From Acanthamoeba castellanii str. Neff (taxonomy: Eukaryota > Discosea > Longamoebia > Acanthamoebidae), in assembly GCF_000313135.1 (NCBI RefSeq), contig NW_004457442.1, forward strand, positions 1,797,669 through 1,861,668: 64,000 nt of DNA. The letters run 5' to 3'. The notes beneath the pieces were generated by a model, which did no database searches, was not told the DNA's origin, and saw only the letters and a program-made list of their open reading frames with translations. Below, one piece after another: positions 1 to 12,650 of the stretch. How positions within the stretch are numbered: position 1 is the stretch's first letter; each line of letters begins with the position of its first letter. A program made the position numbers and the translations under genes.

Positions 1-877
1 TTCCACGCGTCACGGCTGTGCTTGCTCGTTTCGAAGGGGGCGTAGCTGTGAAGAAGCAGAGGTCAGTAGGTTTGATGACAATGAAGCGCAGTGTCGTGCG
101 AGTGGCCACCACGCACAATTGAACCATCCAGTGGCCGCTCGCCACGCTACTGTCGAAGTTCTTGTGGTCGAGGCGCACCACGTCGCGGTCGATGTGCACG
201 TCAATGAATCTCTGAACAAAGAAAGGAGCAGAGATGTATCAGTCAATGACTTCTTTGTGGAGCACAACAACAACATCACCATCAAGAGAAGAGGTGTGCC
301 TTGAACTCCAACGCACTGGCAACGCTCTGGTCGTTGGGAAGAGTCGACCCTTCCTTCTTGTACTGTACTCCCTTCTTCACCAGACCGTGGTAGTTGCTAC
401 ATAAACATGGGAAATTCACGTGAGTGACCAGCAACTGGTGTAGTTCTCCTGATGGGTGGTGCATACACGGCCAGGAAGGGATAGCGCTTCTTGACACCGT
501 AGTCCAGGCATGGCTCGATGAATTCGTTACAGTCTATTCCGGTGAGGTTGAACACGTCGCCCGACTTCTCGTAGAGCTCCATGGTCTCGAGCACCACTCG
601 CTCTGCCCTGTCGCAGACCCCGCCACCACAGTGCTTGCTGTGCGTTCTGTGCCAAAAGGAAACGGCAGGCTTGAGTCGGCTATCATGGCATCGTGGCAGG
701 GGAGAGGGCACACAGAAGGAGAAGCCACTGGCCGTTGGCGGTGGCTTGTTCGAAGGGGTGGTTCTCGTCCTCACCAAAGATTCGAAACCCAGAGTCAGAG
801 GTGGTGTCGGCCAGGGCTGCCACAACCAGACCCACAGCGGCCACAAAAAAGAGTGCCAGCCTTGTGGACGACAGCAT
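1..877 (-). CDS. Secreted PDI-like protein with two degenerate thioredoxin folds (3' end missing)
   Basis: Start ATG at 877 opens a signal peptide (residues about 1-23, MLSSTRLALFFVAAVGLVV core). Exons read as 877-714, 646-467, 396-about 318, about 214-117 and 45-1, all GT-AG, and the frame continues off the left edge. The protein has a thioredoxin-like unit with THSKHCGGGVCDRAE where an active site would sit, then YPFLAVNYHGLVKKGVQY, typical of the second half of a thioredoxin fold. A second unit follows: VVRLDHKNFDSSV, SGHWMVQ and FYAPFETSKHSRDAW. The last aligns with the FYAPWCGHC region of protein disulfide isomerases, but both catalytic cysteines are replaced. The first unit has Cys-GGGV-Cys, not Cys-x-x-Cys. 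Family knowledge suggests an ER-lumenal chaperone or redox protein. The missing CxxC motifs argue for a non-catalytic role, which is inference. The gene is divergent from the ARM gene at 1131. Confidence 0.65.
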
Positions 878-1130
878 GGTGGCCAAGATGAGTTCTGCCG
901 CGCCAGTGAAAGACCCTCCTTCTCGCAAAAAGTTGTGACGTCACCCCCAAGTGGCTTACCAAATAAGGGAAAAAAGTTCAAATATCTGACTCGAAAGGCA
1001 AGCACAGGAATGTCTGTTACGCTTCCTTTTCCAGCGCAGATACAAAACGTCAGGTCACGACGTTGGTGGTCAACACCTCGAAGCACTTGGGGGAGGAGCT
1101 CATCAACTTACCACAGACATTGCGGCCGCA

Positions 1131-4100
1131 ATGTTTAAAGCAGAATTTGAAGATTTGGTGCGCTAGCTCCTCGAAAACCTCCTCCATCACCCCGGGGGGC
1201 CGACAGAAGTGCATTACTGATCCCCCCCACAGAACGGGGATAACGACGACGATGTCGTGACCCGGTCCAGAACGCGGTCGGCCTACCGAGGAACGATTGC
1301 GCTCAAGACTCTGAAGAGACCCAGAGTCCAGACCCTGCGCAAGGTCTACGCGACTGCAGTCGGTGCGTTGACGCCCCTTATCACGCTTCCCTCCTTTTAC
1401 GCCCCTCCTATCTTACTTCTATCTATCTATCATCCTTCGATGATGGATCTTGTGAGACAGAGGAGGAGCAGATCATTTTGGCCGAGGACGGTGGCTTTGA
1501 AGAGCTGCTGTGCCTGCACAAGCACGAGCATCCCAAGGTCAAGATCCTTGCCTCGACCGTTCTCTCGCACCTCACCACCAACAGTACATTGCTGCCCTCT
1601 GACTACTAAACGGGGAAAGACTGCATGCATGTCGTCTGCTAACGTTCGGCCACACAAAGGCGAGGATGAGGTGGTCATCTCCGCGCTAGAGGGCTATGCG
1701 CCCCTCTTCGAGATGCTCGAGCTGAAGGAAGAGGAACTGCGCTCCAAGGCGGCCATGACGCTGGCCATCCTCGGTAAGCTACCACAGTGGGAGCCGCTGC
1801 TGGGCTATTAGCTAATTCGATGGTTTCCAACCCGGCAGCTGAGCATCCCGACAGCCAAGAGCTGATCCTCGAGGCGGCCGGACGCTGGTCCAAGATCACG
1901 GCGCTGGTGAGGTCCAGCAACTCCACAGTCCAGCGCGGGGGCCTTCTTCTCTGCGGCGCCCTCGTGGTGAACGGTATGCACAGCCAGTTTCGCTGTAACT
2001 CTCTGGAGGGTATGCTAAGGGGAGTCTTTGCTTCACTGCAGCGGAACTGCGGGACTCGTTCATCAAGGAGGGGTGCGTGGGCCAGGTGCTGAAGGGGGCC
2101 AAGAACAAGGACCTCAAGGTGCAGCGCGCGATGGCCACCTGTCTGGCCAACCTGGCTCAGGATACCAAAGCCGCCAAGGAGTGCCTCAGCGGCGACATGA
2201 CGCGCGTCATCCTCGGCTGGATCGATCAGGATGACGATGAGCTCACAGGCGCCTCCCTGACCATCCTGGCCAACGCCTCCAGCAGAGGTACACCTCCACC
2301 ACCACCACCGTTGGCTGTTTTCTTTTTTGATTTTTGCTCTATTTTGATTTGTGGCCAGATGAGCTGAAGGAGAAGCTGGTGAAGGACGGTGCACTGGATG
2401 TCGTGCCGCCGCTGGTCCTGCACGAGAACGAGACCGTGCGCACGGGCGCCCTCACTCTCCTCTCCAATCTCTCCACCGTCGGTCCGGTCCCTTCATCTTC
2501 CTACTCGCCCCCCCCCAACACTGAAAGAGGGTTCGTTTTGGGTGACGTGTAGAGGAGGCCAACAAGGTTGCCTTGGCGTGTCTGGACGACATCATCGAGG
2601 TGGCCAAGACAAGCGACAACGCCGACCACACGCTGCACGCGGTTATGACCCTCAGCAACCTGACCTCGTTCGAGACGTCCCAGCAGGAGCTCAAGGAGAA
2701 GGGCATCGACGTCTATCTCAACCACCTGCACGCTACCACCAAGGATCCCAACATCCGGCGGGAGCTGGCCCAGTCGCTGGCCGAGCTCGGTCAGCCGGTC
2801 GCGGGCGGCGGCAAGCGCGACGATGAGAGGGACATGGAGAACGATGCGGAGGACGATGACGACGAGACGCGAAAGTCGGTCAAGGAGGAGCTCAAGAACC
2901 AGATCAAGGTGCTTGTCGATCGCCTCGAGAAGGAGAAGCGCGAATCCGAGCTGGAGAAGATCACGTCCGAACTGTTCTTGATCCTGCAGCAGAAGTACGC
3001 TCACACATGACACACACGCTCACGACACGACACGACACGACACGACCAACGACACGACACACGCCACACATGCAAACCTGACCCTCGGCAACCTGGCAGG
3101 AAGGAGTCCCATAATATCCTGTGGCTGAAGAACGGTGTCGGTGCGCTGGTGGAGCACATCGCATCGGGCGGCGAAGCGCCGGCCACTGCCTCCCAGTTCA
3201 ACTCCATCAAGGCGCTGGCCGAGCTGGCCAAGTACAGGAAGAACCGGGTGCGCATCGGCAACTCGCAGGCCATCCCGCCCCTCCTTAGACACAGCAAGTA
3301 CAGCAGCACCAACACCGCGTTAGTCCTCGCCGCACTATTCGTCCTCGAGGACCTCACTCAAAAAGGTATCCTGTTTCGCTTCTGCGCGTGCACTAGTGCT
3401 TGTGCGTTGTGTGCGTGTGTGTCGTGTGTGTGTGTGTGTGTGTGTGTCGTGTTTGTGTCGTGTTTGTGTCGTGTTTGTGTCGTTTCACTAACGGTGTTAA
3501 TGCGCCAGACACGTTGGTAGAGAAGTTCCGAGAGGCCGCACCCTTTGATGTGCTGAAAATGCACCTTACCAGCGCACAAGCCAACGTGGAGATTCAGGCC
3601 AGCTGCCTGATCCTCCTGCAGCGCTGGGTGTTGGACAACCGTACGTGCTGCTGTCGCGAAGCCTGAGTCGCGCACATCAATTTTATTCTCATTTGACACA
3701 CACACCACACACAGCTCCGGCCCAGGTAGAGTTCCGTGTGAAGAAGGGATTCGAGATGGTGGTGCGCATGATGGGGTCGTCCTCGCCTATGATCAAGGAG
3801 CTTGCCGCCTACGCTCTCGGCGGTGCGTGCGCTGGACAGCGCCGCCTGCAGCAGGCCGCCGCCAAAGCCAAGGGTACGACACGTACACCGTGGCCACATA
3901 TCATGTACGACGATCCCTGTCAATAAGAAAGCTGACGTGGACTCCACAACAGCGATTTCGTGCCTTGCGGCCGCGATGAACCCGAAGGAGGAGCTGCCTG
4001 TGCGCACGGCCGCGTGCACGGCACTCGGACTGGTAATCCAGCAGGACCAGTCCAATCAGGACAAGCTGCGCAACACAAAGGGTGCCATCGAGTCCCTTGT

Positions 4101-4774
4101 CGGTACGCACTCCGCTTGCGCTTCCCCGCGTGGCGCTGTGGTGCTGCGTCGCACGTCGTCCTCACACGTAAAAATTTGGCGTTGTGGGCAGACCTGATGG
4201 GGATACAGGGTAAGACGCCTGACCCCAAGCACCCCGGCGGCACCACGCTCGAGCAGCAGGCCCAGTGGGTGACCCTCTCCACTGCCGGCAACTTCTCGTA
4301 TCTCTACGCCAAGGGCCAGAACGCCCTGCGCACCAAGAAATGTGCGTTCCTTTCTGCGTGTGCGATCGTGCGTGCGGCGCGAATGCGCTTGGCTAACCGG
4401 CCTTGTACATCATTCCAGGCATTCCGCTCGTCACGGCGTTCATCATGTCAGACGACCCTGCCGTGACGCTGGCCCACAAGGAGCAGGCCACCCGTCTGCT
4501 GAGCTACATGTGCTTCTACAGCAGCAAGAACCAGGAGCTCATCGGCACGCCCGCCGTCGCCGCGGCCATCGTCGCCAACCTGGCGCTGGACAGCAAGCGG
4601 CTGCAGTACTACACGGAGGGCCTCATCTGGTCGCTTGCCCACAACAGCAAGAAGAGGCGCGCCATCTTCGTCAACGCCGGCGCCATCGCCGCCGTCGGAC
4701 AGCTGACGCAATCAACATCGGAGGCCGTGGCCAAGGGCGCCGAGTGGGCAAAGAAGGCGCTCGGCAAGAAGTGA
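1131..4774 (+). CDS. Armadillo-repeat protein, copy A
   Basis: About 14 exons encode about 840 residues. The start ATG at 1131 (MFKAEFEDL, exon ends 1157 before GTGCGC) was chosen because copy B has the same first-exon layout and both second exons begin with AAC after an AG acceptor. The sequence is a chain of 40-residue helical ARM/HEAT-type units, recognisable in VQRAMATCLANLAQ, LTGASLTILANAS and TGALTLLSNLSTV. A charged acidic insert lies around the 2800-2870 region. No catalytic motif is visible, so a protein-binding scaffold is the likely role. I cannot name a specific ARM subfamily. Copy B immediately downstream (277 bp away) matches over nearly the whole length, so this is a tandem duplicate. 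The donor near 4340-4400 is ambiguous: copy A may carry or lack about 10 residues at this point. Confidence 0.85.
3411..3485 (+). repeat. (GT)n and GTGTCGTGTTT repeat in intron of ARM copy A
   Basis: A run of GT dinucleotides followed by repeated TTTGTGTCGTG units, inside an intron. Simple sequence. Confidence 0.85.
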
Positions 4775-5051
4775 TGCATCACGAGGAAGTTACGGAGAGC
4801 TTGGCCGGCGGGGAATGCGCACGTGCTGCTGCTCTTCTTGTTGAGAGTGGAGTTGACCAGCAGACGGCGCCGACATGTATTACTGAGTGATTGGTCAGGC
4901 TAAATTAAAATCTCCTGGCGTTGCTTGGTTGGTGTCCAAGGACGGGGAGCAGGGCGTGGCAAGGAGCGTTCTTCTTTCTTCTTTACCTTCACACGCGCCC
5001 ACCGCTCATCAATCCCATCTTCTGTAATTACTTTTTTTATCCAAACACATC

Positions 5052-8000
5052 ATGTTCGGTGTTGATTTCGAAGACGCAGACAACACGGTACCGCTCCGCT
5101 CTTGATCATGCAATGTAAGTTCTTGATCTTCTTGTACTGATTTGATTCCTATTAATCGATTGCTTTTCGCGAGTAGAACGTGTCGCAGGGCGGATTCGAT
5201 GGAGAGAACAGCCGCAGCGCGAGCAGCTTCGGCACGCGATCGGCCTACCGCGGCACTGTCGCCCTCAAGACCCTAAGGCGACCCAAGGTCAAGACCCTTC
5301 GCCAAGCCTACACCACCGTCGGTACGCCACTCTTTGTGTAAAAGATTTATTATTTAATCATAATAATTCCGTTTATCTGCCTGGGCAATCAGATAAATCA
5401 ACAAAATAAGAACCTGATAGATTTTATTTTGTTAAACTGTTCTCTTATTATTTGTTATTTTTTAATCTCTTCATTTTTTGGGGCGGTCGCTTTCGATCTT
5501 TGCCCCCCCCCCCAATCCAAGGCTTCGTGTTGGCCCACACGAGCGCACCGCACCCACGGCGCACGAGGAGGCCCTATCTCGCGCTCCAGCCATCTCCCCA
5601 AAAGCGCGCTTTGCGTCGACGGCCTCACTCTTAGGCTCACACTTCGTTGCTGTACGTCGTGTGGTGGGACCGGTGGTATTTGAAGGCGAGGAGCAGATCG
5701 TGCTGGCCGAGGACGCCGGCCTCGAGGAGTTGCTGGCCCTCTACAAGCACGACCACGCCAAGGTCAAGGGCCTCGCCTCCGCCGCTCTCGCCCACCTCAC
5801 CTCCAATGGTGCATGCTCTCTCCTTGGCCCTGCATTCCTCGCACATTCCTATGCCGATTCTACAGAATGTATGGAATGTAATGTGTGATCGCTAACTGGT
5901 TCGGCCATTGTCACTCGTTCACCAGCCGAAGACGAGGTCGTGGTTGCCGCCAAGGAGGGCTTCGCGCCGCTCTTCGAGCTGCTTGAGATCAAGGACGAGG
6001 ATGTGCGCGCCAAGGCCACCATGACCCTCTCCATTCTGGGTACCGCTCCCTGGCGCGCCGTGCCTGCTGGGGCCGCGGCTGTTCGCCACTGTCGGGCCGC
6101 TAACGCGACTGTTCGCCGCTGCAGCGGAGCAGCCGGACAGCCAGGAGCTGATCGTGGAAGCGGCCGGCGGCTGGAACAAGATCATCCCCCTGGTCAGGTC
6201 CAACAACACCAGCGTCCAACACGCCGGACTGCTTCTCTGCGGCTCTCTTGTCATCAACTGTACGCACGCACGACGCGAGCGCGCACACGCGTTGTGGGCT
6301 GACACGCGATGCATTGTGGGCAAATTTGTGTGACAGCGGAGCTGCGTGAGGCCTTCATCAAGGAGGGCGGCGTGGGCCAGGTGCTCAAGGCCGCGGGAGC
6401 CAAGGACATCAAGGTGCAGCGCGCCCTGGCCACCTGTCTGGCCAACTTGGCCCAGGAGGCCGAGGCCGTCAAGGACGTGATCGGCGGCGATGGCCTCAAG
6501 AAGGTCCTCGCCTGGATCGGCCAGGGCGACGAGGAGCTCACCGGCAGCTCCGTCTCCATCCTCGCCAACGCCTCCAACAACGGTACGAACCGCACGCGCA
6601 CACGCCACCACACCGCACCGAAAACGCTGTCACTCATGTGAGTGCCCTGTTTGCAGAGCACTTCAAGGAGCCGCTGCTGCAGGGCCGCGTGCTCGACGTC
6701 GTGCCGCCGCTCCTGCTTTCGGAGAACGAGACTGTGCGCACGGGCACCCTCATCCTTCTCTCCAACCTCTCCACCGTCGGTTCGTTTCCTTCTGGTCGCG
6801 TGTCGTGTGTCGTGTGTCGTGTGTCGTGTGTCGTGTGTCGTGTGTCGTGTGTCGTGTGTCGTGTGTCGTGTGTCGTGTGTCGTGTGTCGTGTGTCGTGTG
6901 GTGGTGTCGTGTCGTGGAACACGGTGTGTTGACGACGATCGTTCATCTCTGCAGAGGAGGCCAACGTGCTGGTGGCCACGACGTGCCTGGACAACCTGCT
7001 CAAGGTGGCCAAGACCACCGACAACACCGACTACCTCTACCGCACCGTCGTGTGCTTCAGCAACCTGGCCTCGTTCGACCAGTCGCGCCAGAAGATCAAG
7101 GAGAAGGGCATCGACGCCTACCTCAAGCACCTGCATGCCAACCACAAGGACCCGGACATCCACAAGGAGGTCACCCAGGCCCTGGCCGAGCTGGGCGAGT
7201 TCGTCAAGGCGGCGGTGGACGACGGCGACGACTCGGACGAGAAGGAGGACGACGATGACAAGGGCGTCAAGGAGGAGCTCAAGGCCCAGGTCAAGAGCCT
7301 CGTCGAGCGCCTCGAGACGGAGCCCAAGGAGTCCGAGCTCGAGAAGATCACCGCCGAGCTCCAGCAAGTCCTGCTCCACAAGTACGTGTCGTGTGCGTGT
7401 CGTGTCATGCGTGCGCGTGTGTCTGACGCTCATGGGGTCGCAGGAAGGAGTCCCACAATATTCTGTGGCTGAAGAACGGCGTTGCCGCACTCGTGGAGCA
7501 CATCGCCAAGGGCGGCGACGCTCCCGCCACGCCCTCCCAGGTCAACGCCGTCAGGGTACGCTCTCTGCCCCTCGTTTTTATTTTATTTGCATTCCCCTAT
7601 TGGTTCAGTCGAATTTATGTGTGCGCTCAACTTATTGTAAACAACATCAGGCGCTGGCCGAGCTTGCCCGGTACAGGAAGAATCGAGTGCGCATTGGCAA
7701 CTCGCAGGCCATTCCGCCCCTCCTGAAGCACCTCAAGAACAGCAGCGGCAACCCGCAGCTGGCCCTCGCCGCCCTCTTCATCCTGGAAGACATCACGCAG
7801 AAGGGTACCTTCACACGTCGTGTGTCGTGTGCATTGTGTGCGTGTCGTGCGCTAACTCGAATCATTGCCAACAGACACGCTCCTCGAGAACTTCCGCCTG
7901 GCCAAGCCGCTCGATGCGCTCATGGTGCAGCTGGTCGGCGGCGGCGAGGTGGCGCATGAGGATGTCCAGGCCAACTGCCTCACCCTCATCCAGCGCACCG

Positions 8001-9250
8001 TCAAGAATCACGGTACCACACCGCGCCTCCTTTACCCGCCACCGTAAGCCCAGTTCACAGTGCACTGACCACACACACACACACCGCAGTTCCGTCGCAG
8101 GTCGGCTTCCGCGTGCTGAGCGGATTCGACATTCTGGTGCGCCTGCTGGCGTCGCCCTCGCCCAAGGTCAAGGAGCTGGCCGCCTACGCCCTCGGTGCCG
8201 CCTGCTCCGGCCAGCGTCGCATGCAGCAGGCCGCCGCCAAGGCCAAGGGTGCGACACCTCCCCTCTCCTCACCGCACACAACACACTTGCCACCGCACAC
8301 ACCGCATACGAGCAAGACTAACTTGGTGTGTGTGCGATCTACAGCGATCAAGTCGCTCACGGCGCTGCTGCAGCCTAAGGAGGACCTGCGCGTGCGCTTG
8401 GCCGCATGCTCGGCCATCGGCCAGGTCATCCAGCAGGACCAGGCCAACCAAGAGAAGCTGCGCAAGCAGAGCGGCGCAGTCGAGGCCGTCATCGGTACCC
8501 AATCACACCCCACCTTCCCCCATCTCGTGCTCTTCTCTGATTTCTGGTTGGTCGTGACCTAATTCCCTTGCAGAGCTGTTCTCGGTGTCGGGTTCGACGC
8601 CGGACCCCAAGCAGCCCCAGGGTCCTACCCTCGAGCAGCAGGTCCAGTGGGTGGCCCTCTACACGGCCGGCAACTTCGTCTACCTGTACTCCAAGGGCCA
8701 GAACGCCATCCGCGCCAAGAAGGGTATCGCTCCGCTCATCGTGTGCGATGGTACGATGGTGCGTGTGCGTGCGGTACTGACACGACACGCGCGTGCGTGC
8801 GTGCGTAATGCAGGCATTCCGGTGATCATCGAGTTTGTGAAGTCGACCAACGCGGCCGTGACGGTGGGCCTCAAGGAGCAGGCCACCCGTCTGCTGTGCT
8901 ACATGTGCTTCTACAACAACAAGAACCAGGAGCTCATCGGCACGCCCGCCGTCGCGTCGGCCATCGTCGAGAACCTGGCGCTGGACAGCAAGCGGCTGCA
9001 GTACTACACGGAGGGCCTCATCTGGTCGCTTGCCCACAACAGCAAGAAGAGGCGCGCCACCCTCATCGACGCCGGCGCCATCGGCGCTCTGCTCGAGGTA
9101 ACTTTCAGCCGCCAGCATTCGTTTTGTGTCCGTGCATACGGTGTGTCCGTGCTGACATCCTCATGTGTTGCTTGCCAGCTGGCGCAATCGCCGTCGGAGG
9201 CTGTGGCCAAGGGCGCCGAGTGGGCCAAGCAGGCGCTGGTCAAGAAGTGA
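5052..9250 (+). CDS. Armadillo-repeat protein, copy B
   Basis: About 16 exons encode about 850 residues. ATG at 5052 gives MFGVDFEDADNT, a donor at 5088 (GTACCG), and exon 2 at 5177 continuing NVSQGGFDGENSR. The rest parallels copy A through to the shared C-terminus (EAVAKGAEWAKQALVKK, stop at 9250). The protein is built from ARM units such as VQRALATCLANLAQ and LTGSSVSILANAS, with an acidic linker near 7210-7260 (DDGDDSDEKEDDDDK). Two introns here have no counterpart in copy A: about 7556-7650, before ALAELARYRKNRVR, and about 9097-9178. Introns are therefore gained or lost since duplication. One intron carries a heptamer minisatellite (6799-6903). The likely role is an ARM scaffold; binding partner unknown. 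Confidence 0.87.
6799..6903 (+). repeat. Heptamer minisatellite (TGTCGTG)n in intron
   Basis: About 14 units of TGTCGTG in an intron of ARM copy B, between STV and EEANVL. The corresponding intron of copy A at 2480-2552 is plain sequence, so the expansion postdates the duplication. Confidence 0.9.
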
Positions 9251-9431
9251 AGGTGAGCAGCTCCCAACATCCGAAAAGGTAAATAAATAAACAAAAACAA
9301 CCATCCCAAGAATGCATGACCCTACTCTCCGCGCATTAACTCAACCAATCGACATCAACTTCATAAACGAGCTATTGTATACACCACGACCCTCTCCGGG
9401 AGCCCCAAACAAAAAAACAACAACAAAGCAC

Positions 9432-12398
9432 ATGGCGCCTCACTGGCTCTCTGTTGCGGCCGTTCTTCTTCTTCTGGTCGGCCTCTGCGAGGGTGCGCCA
9501 GTGACGACTGCCCAGCTCGACCTTACCAGCCAGGTGGCGCTGGGCAACGTATTCGTGACTTCCACCACCGACCAGGTGGCGCTCAACGTGGGCACCGCCG
9601 TCACCGTCTCCGGCACCGGCGCGCTGCCGTTCTACAACAACAGCGGCGTGGCCCTGGCATGGAACGTGACCGACTTCTTTGGCGCGGTGCGGGCGCAGGG
9701 CACGGTCGAGCGCCTGCCCTCCGGCTCGGCCCGTACCGCCGTTCGGCCCTTCGGCCTGTCCACCCGCCCGCCCGCCGGCTATTTCGTGCTCAACCTGCGC
9801 CTGGTGGACCGCAACCACAGCAACGCCCTCCTCCAGTCCAACTTCACCACCTTTGCCGTCTTGTGGGTACCTTACCTTCGCCTATGCAACGCTACTGGTC
9901 CTGCCATGTTACTAAACTGGTATATATTCCTGGTATATATTTTTCATTGTATATAAATCAATAGCCGGTGCAGAAGCCGCTGGGTGTGAGGTATGGTGTG
10001 GGGGAGCACTACGGCCAGGGCTTCAACCAGGCTAGTATGCAGCTGCTGGCGAAGGCGGGACTGGGCACGGTGCGGGACAGCAACGGTTGGAGCGCCAACG
10101 AGCCGACGACCAGGGGCGTCTACGACTGGTCGAGGAGCGATGGGTGGATGGTCAAGCTCAACCAATCGGGGATCGACCCGCTCTATATCCTGGCCTATGG
10201 GAACGATCTGTACGACTGGTGGACGGGCGGCGGGTGCGGGGGCAACACCGAGGGGGATACCATGCCCTACACGCAGGACGGGCTCGACGGCTTCGCCAAC
10301 TATGCCAAGGCGCTGGTCCAGCACTTTGGGACCAACCTCACCAGCATCGAGGTATACCGCACACACGCACCGCACACACCGCACACATGGTATAACTAAG
10401 AGGGCGTGTGCGGTCAGGTGTGGAACGAAGTCTATACGAGCTTCTGGTGCGGCCCGCCCAATGTGACGGCCAACTTCTCGGTGTGGTACACCAACGTGGC
10501 CAAGGCCGTCTACCCCGCCGTCAAGAGCGTCAGGCCCGACGTCAAGGTACTACCCTTGACGCTCTCTGCGCGCAGTGGGTCATCGCACATGCCAATGAGA
10601 GTGCGGTCCTTATCTGCCGTGGGTGCAGGTGCTGGGCGGTGCGGTGGCGTCGGTGGCTCCGGGGTGGTTCGAGAGCCTGTTCAAGCTGGGCGCAATCAAC
10701 TACATGGACGTACTCAGCGTCCACCCGTATGTTCTCCTCCGCCCATCAGCCCACCATTTTCGGCCACAGTTGACTGTGTTGTGTGTCGTCTCGTGTGTGT
10801 GCGTTAGGTACTACGTTCTGCCCGAGAACGTGGAGGCCAGTCTGCCCGAGTTGCAGGCCATCGCCACCAAGTACTCGGCAGTCACCAAGGAGATTTGGGC
10901 CACCGAGTACGGCTGGTCCACCAGCAACGAAAGGGCTCGCTACTCCGTCGCCAAGTACGTTGCAGTCTCTCCTTCGTTACGAGAACTGAGAGTGGTAACA
11001 TGTACGACGCGCCAGGTACCTTGTTCGCCAGACTCTGGCCCAGGGCCTGTACGGCGTGACCAGGCACTACTGGTACGACGCGGTCGATGACGCGTGGGAT
11101 TCGTTCGGCCTCCTCAAGTACGGACTACTCACAGCCTGGGAATGTGAAGAATTACAGGTAGGACTAACCTGGCCGTAACTGAAATTCCAGGAACACGGCC
11201 TATCGTGGTCCGCTGGTGCCCAATCCGGCCTTCGTGGCCTACGCCAACCTGGCGCGCCTGCTGAATGCGGCCACCTTCCAGAAGCGCGTCAATCCCGAGC
11301 TCGGCCGCCGCGCCTACGTTCTCCTCTTCAAATCGCCCACGTACGTTCCGCACACACCCATCGCACTCACCGCACACGCACTGACACGACACGACACACA
11401 TAGATACGGCCAAGTGCGTGCGCTGTGGACGACGCTGCCCTACGACAACGTGCTCTACCTGCGCGCCAGCAAGCCCCTCACTCTGTTCGACATCCAGGGC
11501 GGCAACACCACCCTCACGCCCGACGCCTCCGGCGCAGTCCGCGTCACGCTCACCGACACGCCGCAGTTCCTCGTCGGCGGGACCACCACGATGGAGTCCT
11601 GGGGCGACAGCCCCTACGCGCCGCTGGCCGACAACGTGTACGACTATGCCGAGGTGCTGGGAAACAACGGGTGGTACTACGGCCGGTTCGTGACGCCCCT
11701 GGTGGGCGCGCCGGCGTCGGCCTACAACCAGTCGGCCTGGTCGCGCCTGTGGCTCAACCGCAACCTGTGGAGCACCTGGTGGCTCCAGTATGCCTCAATC
11801 TCGGCCACCTCCGTGGCACCCTCCGTAGACACCTCCTCGGGCACACCGCTCATCAACTGGGCCGTCCTGCGCTACAAGGCCAACGCCACCATTCCCAACG
11901 CTTCCCTCGCAGGTGCGAATCGTTTCGTGCCGTGTGTGCCGTGTGTGCCGTGTGTGCCGTGTGTGCCGTGTGTGCCGTGTGTGCGGCGCTGATGTTGGTG
12001 TTGTTATGTTTGCAAGCACAGGCTACTTGGTGCTGGGCGACCAGGACGAGGGATCGGACGGGGTGGAGGTGCGAGTCTACGTGAACGGGGCGGTCAAGTG
12101 GCAGAAGACCCTGGTGCCCGCCGACCACCACTTCTTCCCGACGACGTTCCTGGTCAAGGGCATCAACCTGGTGCAGGGCCTCAACGTCGACTTCGTGGTC
12201 ACCCCCGGGCCGGGCACGAACAAGGTGTCGGACGGGGTGACGGCGTACATCACGGTGGGCGTGCCGCGCGACGCGAGCCAGCGGCCGGCGTGGGTCATCG
12301 CCAGCCAGACCAGCGGCAACGACGCGTCTGGCGCGTCCTCAGGGCTGGGCCGATCGCTGGTGCGTGCTGTGTGCGATTACGCCACGAAGAGAGCTTGA
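9432..12398 (+). CDS. Secreted glycoside hydrolase, clan GH-A fold
   Basis: ATG at 9432 begins a signal peptide (MAPHWLSVAAVLLLLVGLC). A beta-rich N-terminal region rich in N-glycosylation sequons follows. Next comes a TIM-barrel glycosidase core: RYGVGEHYGQGFNQ, GTVRDSNGWSANEP, the acid/base-type strand IEVWNEVY, then HPYYVLPENVE and the nucleophile-type strand EIWATEYGWST. The Asn-Glu pair and the later Glu are the pattern of clan GH-A retaining enzymes. A C-terminal region (about 11220-12350) looks like a beta-sandwich or accessory domain. The expected role is hydrolysis of a polysaccharide outside the cell, such as prey wall, plant wall or the organism's own cyst wall. I cannot fix the family (GH5, GH39 or a relative). 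The last exon may end at 12398, or splice on from a GTGCGT near 12360. Confidence 0.8.
11931..11985 (+). repeat. Nonamer repeat (GTGCCGTGT)n in intron of glycoside hydrolase gene
   Basis: Six tandem units in the intron before YLVLGDQDEG. It reads open in several frames but is not coding. Confidence 0.85.
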
Positions 12399-12650
12399 GC
12401 GCGTCGTGCTGGGATTTAAATGCGTGTATGAGCAAACAAAAAAGACGTTGGCGCTGATCAACGGCGCTTGTTCTCCTTGGGCGGCGTCAAGTTGTGCAAT
12501 ATGTTCTTGTCTGGCGTGTCGTGTCATCGTGAGTGGGCGGTACTGCTGATTTGTTTCGGTAGATGGCGCTAACGTACCAGTGACGCGCACCGATTCCCAA
12601 GAAAAGAACTGGCGCTGGCACACCTCACACTCCCTGTTGTTGGTTGTCGA

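Noticed and set aside
6490..7959. 489-codon Arg/Ser-rich frame on the plus strand
   Set aside because: It overlaps the exons and introns of ARM copy B in another frame. Its composition is that of a GC-rich shadow and of the heptamer repeat.
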